A stretch of 21,826 nucleotides of DNA from positions 1 through 21,826 of the forward strand of contig JBNGIO010005850.1 in the NCBI GenBank assembly GCA_049999805.1, written 5' to 3'. The position numbers were made by a program, and so were the translations under genes. The notes below the pieces were generated by a model. The model ran no database searches and was not told where the DNA came from. It saw nothing but the letters and a program-made list of their open reading frames with translations. Shown one piece after another: positions 1 to 6,102 of the stretch. Origin of the DNA: Folioceros fuciformis. Its lineage: Eukaryota; Anthocerotophyta; Anthocerotopsida; Anthocerotales. Position 1 is the stretch's first letter. The number at the start of each line of letters is the position of its first letter.

Positions 1-697
1 CTCCTTATTCAGTGGGGGAAAAACTTACGGTTGAGCAATCTCTGTAGTTTGAAGCTGATAAAGAAGAAATGTCCACTGTTCCCTACGCAGAAGCTGTTGG
101 ATGCTTAATTTTCTGTGCAAACTGGACTAGGCCAAATATTTCTTATGCCGCCAGTGTTGTTTCACCCCTCTTCTTGGTTCAAGTGGAAGCAAGAAGTTCA
201 TTCTCTCATCCTTTGCAAATGCGGACTAGGCAGCCGATGCCGATACTAGACGAAGCTTATCTGCATATGTATGCATATTAGCTTCCGGGGCTGTCAACTG
301 GTCATGTAAAAAACAAGCATCGTTGGCACTCTCTTCTACAGAGGCCGAATATAAGGCATTAACGAACGCTTGTAAAGAAGTGGAATGGGAATGACAGTAC
401 CTGGATTCTGTCAAGTTGACGCAGACTGAGGCCACCCCTTTGTTCTGTGATAATATGTCAGCTATCGCCCTTGTGGCTAATCCTAGATTCCATGCGAGAA
501 CAAAGCATATTGAACTTTATCACCATTACATTAGGGATGTTGCAGAACGTGGTTTAGTTCATGTACAATATGTGGCAACATCAGAAAATGTTGCTGATAT
601 CCTGACAAAAGGTCTTCCACAACCAAGACATGTTCAGCATCTTGCGTCTTTGGGTCTTAGGGAGTTTCAGCTCCCCATCCCTATTTCTAAATCCTGA
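1..697 (+). pseudogene. Copia-1 remnant: end of reverse transcriptase plus RNase H
   Basis: This is the 3' part of a Ty1/copia pol. The first 280 bases read like the segment after the RT domain (VPYAEAVG, then a TRPNISYA match to the usual TRPDIxYA). A frame change near 280 leads into RNase H: SSTEAEYKAL near 330-362, LFCDN near 440, then the TKHIELYHHYIRD and ADILTKGLP blocks, ending at the stop at 695-697. RNase H would degrade the RNA strand of the RNA/DNA hybrid during reverse transcription. Breaks include a TAG near 46-48, the frame change, loss of the first RNase H Asp region (about 180-280) and an in-frame TGA at 392-394. The 5' part of the element is off the window. The family call is secure; the copy is dead. 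Confidence 0.85.
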
Positions 698-708
698 TTT
701 CTTACATT

Positions 709-803
709 AAAAGGGAGAGTGAAGTGGATCTGATTTATTGAATCTGATTTATTGAAGCAAGAATGATCTGAGCTTACTTAGCTAATTTTTAGCTTCACTC
801 TCC
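709..803 (+). repeat. Polypurine tract and start of copia-1 3' LTR
   Basis: A purine run (AAAAGGGAGAG, 709-719) follows the pol stop and is followed directly by TG at 720, as expected for plus-strand priming and an LTR start. The first LTR bases hold a 14-bp direct duplication (ATCTGATTTATTGA twice, about 728-755). A perfect 11-bp inverted repeat (714-724 and 793-803) spans the tract/LTR junction. The LTR cannot be followed past about 803, where a different, coding-like sequence begins, so it looks truncated. No second LTR copy is in the window. Confidence 0.5.
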
Positions 804-1124
804 TATGCTCTTCTGGATCAGGGTGCCTGCAAGAGTGTTGGACATCAACAGAAAGTACATGGCTGCTGTCAGTTCAATGGATGAAGCATCATGGTTACAA
901 ATCCAATCGTGAGCTTGGTTAGCAGCAACTGGGTTAGGAGCAAAGTCACGCTTTAACATAAGGCCACAACAGNNNNNNNNNNNNNNNNNNNNNNNNNNNN
1001 NNNNNNNNNNNNNNNNNNNNNNNNNNNNNNNNNNNNNNNNNNNNNNNNNNNNNNNNNNNNNNNNNNNNNNNNCTATGAGAAGGCCAACGAGTTCTTCTGC
1101 CACAGTTTGAGTTTGGAGCAGCAA
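795..1124 (-). other. Unrecognised minus-strand ORF across an assembly gap
   Basis: On the minus strand an open frame runs from 1124 to a stop at 795 and includes the 100-N gap at 973-1072, so its real length is unknown. The part before the gap reads LLQTQTVAEELVGLL; the part after reads FAPNPVAANQAHDWIC and ELTAAMYFLLMSNTLAG. The amino-acid mix looks protein-like, and an AG splice-acceptor-like site (CTCAAG) lies just upstream on that strand. I recognise no family. It could be an exon of a broken host gene or a chance ORF. Confidence 0.22.
973..1072. other. Assembly gap (100 N)
   Basis: Exactly 100 Ns, a length often used as a place-holder for a gap of unknown size. The flanks are not obviously repetitive. 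Confidence 0.95.
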
Positions 1125-1715
1125 TCTTGAGAGCTCTAGGTTTTTTTTTTTGTTTCATAGATGTCTTGCAGATGCAACAGGTGCCGGGAATCAGCGGTCG
1201 TTGGCCAATTGGGCATCGAACTCTCTCCTCCTGTTGGCGCTGCAAGTTGCGGCTTCTTCTTTTCTCGATTCCACTGGCCAGCACTCCTGGCCGGGTGGCT
1301 CTCATGTTCAAGGCTGCTGGGCGCGCTGTCCACAACACACGACGTCTCCATGCTTGCTTGCTCCCTCTCCTATTGGAGATGGTGCCAGGAGCGAGTGATC
1401 AGACCATTCTCCTCTGCTGGGTTGTCAATTTGAGTCCAGATTGTGGCGCTGGGGTGCTGCGGCTGATCGCGTCGGTAGTGGTGATGGTGGGTGCTGTTGG
1501 CGCGCCGTGCTTGTGCTTTTAAACTCTGAAGATCGCACGCTGGTGCTCGTCCTGCTGCCATCGCGAGGGCCATGTGTGTGTTTGGCTTGTGTGCGAGGAG
1601 TTATTGTGCCGCGTGTGCCGTGGTTGGTGGTTTTTCGTGTGTATACGTGCATGTACGATGCTGTGTGCGTATTTATGGCTTATACCTCTTTTAACCTCGT
1701 TAAGTTAAGTGGGGG
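1125..1715. other. No gene recognised; GC-rich stretch
   Basis: Overlapping ORFs of 70-130 codons occur in several frames of both strands. None has recognisable motifs, and they overlap so heavily that they are best read as by-products of high GC content. A T run occurs at about 1141-1151. The right end is a G run (1711-1715) that could be the polypurine tract of the LTR-like segment that follows. Confidence 0.5.
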
Positions 1716-1860
1716 TGTTAAGGTGGAATTGTTTTAACTTAACTCGGTAGGTTAGTCTAATTTTTATTTAGGGTTAGACTTAACCTAGTATATAAATACA
1801 TACACAAATGTTTTATTATTATTTAATATACAACTTTTGATATAAGCTTCCGCTATTACA
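1716..1860 (+). repeat. Possible short LTR (solo or TRIM-like)
   Basis: The segment begins TGTTAAGG directly after a purine/G run (AAGTGGGGG) and ends TATTACA, giving TGTTA...TTACA ends. Inside are a TATA-like TATATAAATA (about 1790) and AT-rich sequence suited to a short plant LTR; the length would be 145 bp. Two inverted repeats occur at the left: GTTAAGTTAA (about 1699-1708) with TTAACTTAAC (about 1734-1743), and GGTTAGTCTAA (about 1752) with TTAGACTTAACC (about 1774). No partner LTR or target duplication was found in the window, so this is a candidate only. Confidence 0.3.
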
Positions 1861-1886
1861 AACAGGTTAGGTACTTACTCGCTCAC

Positions 1887-1920
1887 TGGCAGAGATGTAG
1901 TGTTGGCAGAGATGTAGTGT
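1887..1920. repeat. 17-bp tandem duplication
   Basis: Two perfect head-to-tail copies of a 17-bp unit (TGGCAGAGATGTAGTGT), at 1887-1903 and 1904-1920, just upstream of the exon-like region. Confidence 0.9.
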
Positions 1921-1975
1921 AGATGATGCGCTTGGTTGACAAGAATTCTAAGCAAGTGAGGCTTTGCTGTCGCAG

Positions 1976-2662
1976 GTACTTCAATAATTTCGGTTTAAGC
2001 GTTGTGGACTCGGCTGAGCTCATGGCTGAGATTTTGCATGGGTCGGGTAATGATAATGGGACTTCACGGTATGAAGGAAAGGGGTTTTTGCGATGGGACT
2101 CATTTGTGTCCCTCACTTTTCTCGGTGAGCGGGGAGTTTAGAGGTAGCCAATGGTCATGGTGGAGATGTGACACCGGAACCTCCCAGGGCTGGTCACTTT
2201 GTGAATCCTTTTGAAGGCCGGATTGCTCCACCCGGCGATCAAGTCTCCTGGGAAGATGGTGGTGACAGACAGAAAGGAGTTCAGTCAATTTCTTGTCATG
2301 AGATCATGCCTCTAGAAGACATGGGTTCTGCAGTGGAGAGTCGAAGTGGACGTTTCAGGCAGGTCCAGGAAGTGGAATACAGCAAGCATTTTGAACTAGA
2401 TAGGGAGAGGGCGTTGGGTGAACTGAGTCCAAAGATCCTTTCTGTATACGAAACTCGACGCGCTGAGCAGGACAACGCTGGTGAAATGACTCCACCATTT
2501 CTCAGGAAATCACTTTCGTCCCTGTCCTGTTCGAGGACCTCCGCTGAGAAAGCTGCAGCCAAAGTTGACTCGCAGATGCAAAGTCAAATAGAATCCCGAG
2601 AAGTGGACCTCCTTCTAGCCGCAGGCAGATCTGGCCAGATTCTCCTAAAAGTCCACAAGTGA
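1976..2662 (+). other. Unrecognised exon-like ORFs upstream of the asparagine-synthase-like exons
   Basis: Two plus-strand open stretches look like exons. The first runs from an acceptor (GTCGCAG, ending 1975) to a possible donor (CTCG/GTGAGC, exon end 2124) and reads NNFGLSVVDSAELMAEILHG. The second is open from 2129 to a TGA at 2660-2662, about 177 codons, much longer than expected by chance. It is hydrophilic and rich in Ser, Glu and Arg, without signal peptide, membrane segment or domain I recognise. Only a few bases separate them, too few for a normal intron, so they may not be spliced together. They share strand with the exons that follow and might be the amino-terminal part of that gene, but nothing visible links them. 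Confidence 0.3.
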
Positions 2663-2859
2663 AAAAGAGTGCACCTCAACCTGCTGTAGATTTCTCCGGG
2701 CCTGTCTCCAGACCTGAAGATGCCAGATTGTGCCAAAGCCCGATGCCCCTCCCAGGTGTCCCCTCGGTCGGACTGGCGGCTGTCCAAGAAAGCAACTGTG
2801 GCTGGAAAGGTTGTACCAGACAGTCTTGGCATGATGATTCCAGCAGATTGTATACTCCT

Positions 2860-3777
2860 CAGGGGTCGTGTTTGCTTCGTCAGGGTAGGCATCACTGTAA
2901 TAGCAGGTAGCGCAGCAACAGATAGGCCATATGCTGAGGCCGTGGTCAAGCGGTGTGGGATGGAACATGTGGTGATCGGTGGAGCAGGGGAAGATCGTGC
3001 AATTTCTCTTCTGGAACAGGAGCTTGAGTTTGTTGTGAGGACTCTGAAGACAGTCGATCCCATGGGTGCAGGTTTCTTCATGTGGTTTCATTGTCTGGAT
3101 ATGGCTTCACTGGTTTTGCTGTTCCATATCCATCCAGCTGCAGCTCTCAAAGTAGGCTTGCTCATTGCTTTCAGATTCGAATTTCTGTGGCCATTGATGC
3201 TGGACTGCGAGAGGCGCCGAGGCTTTACTTCTGTTTCACTGGTGATGGTGCAGACGAGCTGTTTGCAGGGTGAGATGTCATACCATGTTGTGCCGTGATT
3301 CATGGTATGATGCAAACATTTTTACCCTGGCCTAACATTCTCAACATGTGCAGGTACAACTTCGTTGACTCCATGGCCGAAGAGAGGTTCAACAGTTACC
3401 AGAAGCATATCGTCAACGTCATGCAGTTCTCCTCGTTGCCACTAGGAGCGGCACTGGGGATTGAGGTAAGTTGACTTGCATGGTCCACCTCTGGCTTGAT
3501 CGGAATTCAAATCGGTTCTGAGGTTGCGATGATCCGCCTGATCCAGGTTCGTCAGCGGAATTTGCACGCTACGGTTGGGAAGTATGCTTCAAAGCTCTCT
3601 AGAACCGACCTGATCGGGGTTACAGGGAACGGCTCAGACATTCAGGGGAAGCTCATTTTGAGGCAAGCGTTCCCAGGAGTGTATTCTGCATGGAGGAGGA
3701 AGGACTTCATAGAGGTTGCCAAATGGCCCAAAAATGGGCTCCCAACCATAAGCGTCCAACACCGACCATCTCCAGAG
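2860..3777 (+). pseudogene. Asparagine-synthase-like (PP-loop amidotransferase fold) gene fragment, several exons
   Basis: Plus-strand exons with GT-AG borders resemble the asparagine-synthase domain. Exon 1 (to 3065, start near 2884 uncertain) has GITVIAGSAATDRPYAEAVV and LKTVDPM. Exon 2 (3175-3272) has SVAIDAGL and the diagnostic GDGADELFAG. Exon 3 (3354-3465) has YNF, then SSLPLGAALGIE. Exon 4 (3547 to about 3777) has the GKLILRQAFP and SAWRRKD blocks. Introns are 109, 81 and 81 bp. Junctions 2/3 and 3/4 keep frame. Junction 1/2 does not: exon 1 ends one base into a codon at its best donor while exon 2 starts on a codon boundary, which fits a 2-bp loss at the acceptor. The ATP-binding SGG(x)DS loop expected before exon 1 is not seen. 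The family uses ATP to activate an Asp-like carboxylate for amide formation, but this copy looks inactive. The exact substrate family is not resolved. Confidence 0.6.
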
Positions 3778-4167
3778 GTACGATTCCCACAGCTCATTCA
3801 AGGCCTCCGGATCCTGCCACCCAGAGTTGTGCGACCACTCCGGTCCACAGGTCACTCGAAATTGCAGGGTCAGCAGGCCCCGAGGCTGCCCATTTCCACC
3901 GCAACATGTATCCGGTGTGGAAGAGCATCACTTCTCAACGAGGTCAGTGGTCTCTACTGCTCTCCATAAGAAACATGAATCTGGTTCACACACTTCCACA
4001 TCAACGCGCTGCAGGCACAAATCAAAACCTTGCAGGCAACATCAGTTTGTGGTTCCCGTCGCATACTCGGGTTTTTGCACCCGTTCTCTGTACCTGCATT
4101 TCCATGCCAGGCTTTCCGTACCCGGGATGAAAGGATACCAAACCCGTCAGTTTGAAGTCCAGGTTTC
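3778..4167. other. No gene recognised
   Basis: Downstream of the last recognisable asparagine-synthase-like exon the sequence stays open in some frames to about 4130, but the reading frames overlap and carry no known motif. It may hold the unrecognised 3' end of that gene. Confidence 0.4.
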
Positions 4168-4215
4168 AAACCCTAAACCCTAAATCGTGTTGGACTTCAA
4201 ACCCTAAACTCTAAA
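4168..4215. repeat. Interstitial telomere-like (AAACCCT) repeats
   Basis: AAACCCTAAACCCTAAA occurs at 4168-4184 and a one-mismatch version (AAACCCTAAACTCTAAA) at 4199-4215, each preceded by TTC and spaced 31 bp apart. This is the plant-type heptamer (TTTAGGG on the other strand). Such short runs also serve as telo-box motifs in plant promoters. A third short run lies at about 6022-6036 inside copia-2. Confidence 0.8.
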
Positions 4216-4415
4216 TCTTGAACCGTTAATTCTCAAAGCTTTTGATGAGTTTGCTTCGTAAGCTATCCTAAAAGCTAAATCTGAATATGAGGGTTCAAAT
4301 ATGGTCTTACATGTTTCAGCATATGTTGTTTTAATGAAATCCAACTTTTTTTTTTACCATCTCAAATTGTATTTTATATAGTGGTGCTTCTAAGGGATTA
4401 CTATGTATGGAGCTT
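4216..4415. other. No gene recognised
   Basis: AT-rich sequence with a T run (about 4347-4355). Nothing recognisable; it lies just beyond the carboxyl end of the MULE transposase (minus strand) and could hold its 3' untranslated part. Confidence 0.4.
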
Positions 4416-4971
4416 CTAGATCTGTATTCTAAAAGCCATAGCCAAGTTGTTGGTATCACTACTTTTAGCAACATAGGTTCCATTGGTTCTTCTATTTTGC
4501 CTAGCTGCTGCTGCACCATCCTTGTATATGTCAAGGAGTTTTTCAAGTTTTACAACATGTTTACAGATAAAACCTTTGTTCCCCATTAGACATGAGCATG
4601 TAGCCCAAGGAGACATAACCATGTAGCCCAAGGAGACATGAGCATGTCGCCCAAGGAGACATGAGCATGTAGCCCAAGGAGACATGAGCATGTAGCCCAA
4701 GGAGANNNNNNNNNNACATGAGCATGTAGCCCAAGGAGACATGAGCATGTAGCCCAAGGAGAGTAACCATGTTCAATCACATACCACAAGTTAGGGGTCG
4801 ATGAAGACAATCAATGTGCAGCAACATTTTTGGGATACGGTAAAATAATTGAGCTAATAGAAATAGTTTCTGCATCCTTCATATGATAAAGGAATAGTTT
4901 CTGCATCCTTCATATGATAAAGGAATAGTTTCTGCATCCTTCATATGATAAAGGAATAGTTTGTGCATCCT
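4416..4971 (-). pseudogene. MULE transposase, carboxyl-terminal part with SWIM zinc finger (second half)
   Basis: Read on the minus strand this is the end of a Mutator-like transposase. Before the minisatellite is LWYVIEHGY; after it come GFICKHVVKLEKLL and a tail ending at a stop at 4416. The final repeat copy supplies CSC, so the motif is C-x-C-x9-C-x-H, the pattern of a SWIM zinc finger, which usually follows the catalytic domain in MULE and FAR1-type proteins. The 23-bp repeat (4590-4762) is not a multiple of three, so it scrambles the frame; the 31-bp repeat at 4862-4976 does the same upstream. The first half of the gene is at 18070-19200, same strand, on the other side of copia-2. SWIM call good; attachment to the distant half inferred from order, strand and target duplication. 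Confidence 0.6.
4590..4762. repeat. 23-bp minisatellite (about 7 copies, with 10-N gap)
   Basis: At least seven near-identical 23-bp units (each with ACATG...CATGTAGCCCAAGGAG) run head to tail, broken by ten Ns at 4706-4715. Single-base variants mark units 2 and 3. On the minus strand each unit encodes S-P-W-A-T-C-S-C in one of three frames, so the array is an expansion of the SWIM-finger codons of the MULE transposase. Copy number in the real genome may differ. Confidence 0.95.
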
Positions 4972-4976
4972 TCATA
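4862..4976. repeat. 31-bp tandem repeat (about 3.7 copies)
   Basis: Units with AATAGTTTCTGCATCCTTC then ATATGATAAAGG repeat at exactly 31-bp spacing (anchor TAG at 4864, 4895, 4926, 4957). The last unit has one C-to-G change and is cut at CATCCTTCATA, precisely where the copia-2 LTR begins. The array therefore existed, at least in part, before copia-2 inserted, or expanded against it. Confidence 0.92.
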
Positions 4977-5193
4977 TTATAACATACACTTATTAGGGCA
5001 CTATTTAGGGTACCTTTACTTAAACATAGGGCAATAAGTAGTTTCCGTAGATAGTTATTTAGGTGGTTAGTTGTTATATTGGTTATATAGTTGTTACCAC
5101 TCAACTTCCTCTACTATATAAACACTTTGTACTTTGTATTATCAATGAATGCAACAAGCAACTTGTGCAAGTGTTTGTGCGTGATTTTCATCA
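4977..5193 (+). repeat. Copia-2 5' LTR
   Basis: 217 bp, matching the 3' LTR over TACACTTA...GGGCACTATT, ACCTTTACTTAAACAT, TAGATAGTTATTTAGGTGG and the end CAAGCAACTTGTGCAAG to TTTTCATCA. A TATA box (TATATAAAC, 5115-5123) marks the promoter of the genomic RNA. It contains one copy of the roughly 62-bp TATA-to-CAAG module that is multiplied in the 3' LTR. The CATCA end abuts the primer binding site. Confidence 0.8.
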
Positions 5194-5205
5194 TGGTATT
5201 AGAGC
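5194..5205 (+). other. Copia-2 primer binding site
   Basis: TGGTATTAGAGC follows the LTR without spacing. It matches the plant copia site complementary to the 3' end of initiator Met-tRNA (TGGTATCAGAGC) with one C-to-T change. It fixes the 3' edge of the 5' LTR. Confidence 0.9.
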
Positions 5206-5460
5206 TTTGGCCTCTTTATGCTTGTGGGCATTGCTTCTCCCTCCTAGAGCATCAATTCCTCAATGCATTTCGTACTAGAAGATCATTTAATTGCCTCATT
5301 TGCTACATGGAGGCTTCACTTTGGGCAGCAATTGTATATCTTTTATCTTGTATACTAATCATGCACAACTTGTGCATCACATCCTTGTTTTCTCACCATA
5401 GACTCTTCAGATCATGGTAGATAAGGACAATGGAGGAGATTCAAAGCAACAAAGGAGGAG

Positions 5461-5973
5461 ATGCATCAAGAGGACTACAAACTCAATCTCCTCGTCAAAC
5501 AAGACAGCAGAATCTGCATTCGAAACGACATAGAAGATTTTTCCAAATGTGTCTCTAATTTCATTGCAGCCACTTTGATCAAGTCTCACAATCAAGGAGA
5601 GCTAATCAAGATGGCTAGAAGGGAGTTGTTTTCTTCTTTTAGTCCAATCCAAGTTAGAGCCGTAGAATTGTCTCTTCAACACATTCCTAACTGGAGTGCA
5701 GGTCCTCTATCTTCCATTTGCCATAATCTGCTTACAAACATCAAAACAGATATAGAACATGGCCAAGCCAGCACAGATGACAAGTATAGACTAATTCTTC
5801 AAAAATTCAGTCATCTTAGTAATGGTCTTTATAGATTAGACCTCCAAGTATCGCATCTATCTCATAGATCCCTCCAGAAATCCCATAACATATATGCGTG
5901 TGCAGGTCTTGATTCTGATAAAGATGCAAATTCTCAAGATCATGTGACCTCCTCCAAGAATGCACGCACATGA
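5461..5973 (+). CDS. Copia-2 upstream ORF, 170 codons, unrecognised (at the gag/pre-gag position)
   Basis: An intact 170-codon ORF starting at an ATG about 255 bp after the primer site. It is the only unbroken long frame in copia-2 besides part of integrase. The protein is hydrophilic with long heptad-like helices (RAVELSLQHIPNW; YRLILQKFSHLSNGLYRLDL). It lacks the usual copia Gag core (UBN2-type) motifs. Only about 140 bp separate its stop from the zinc knuckle at 6114, so the normal capsid-coding region seems absent. It may be what remains of Gag, or an extra pre-gag protein like the frame at 9123-9863 in copia-3. The two share position and helical character, but I cannot show sequence homology. 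Confidence 0.4.
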   Translation: MHQEDYKLNLLVKQDSRICIRNDIEDFSKCVSNFIAATLIKSHNQGELIKMARRELFSSFSPIQVRAVELSLQHIPNWSAGPLSSICHNLLTNIKTDIEHGQASTDDKYRLILQKFSHLSNGLYRLDLQVSHLSHRSLQKSHNIYACAGLDSDKDANSQDHVTSSKNART

Positions 5974-6102
5974 CGTAGTCAAGTCCTCTAATCACCTACA
6001 ACAATGGCTGGACGGGATGACAAACCCTAAACCCTATAGAATACAATTATTCTCATATTGTAGAAACATCTTCAAGCATACCTTCCAAAGCTAATAAAAA
6101 GA

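Noticed and set aside
1127-1737. Overlapping ORFs of 70-131 codons on both strands
   Set aside because: Too many mutually overlapping frames without motifs in a GC-rich stretch; no frame stands out.
2584-3091. Two minus-strand ORFs of 148 and 165 codons
   Set aside because: They lie opposite the plus-strand exons with asparagine-synthase motifs and show no motif of their own.
4586-4810. Minus-strand ORFs encoding SPWATCSC-type peptide repeats as a repeat protein
   Set aside because: They are frames through the 23-bp minisatellite and the 10-N gap, not a real repeat protein; only the SWIM-finger context is meaningful.
4590-4980. CRISPR-like array
   Set aside because: Units are directly adjacent with no unique spacers, in plant DNA; these are ordinary minisatellites.
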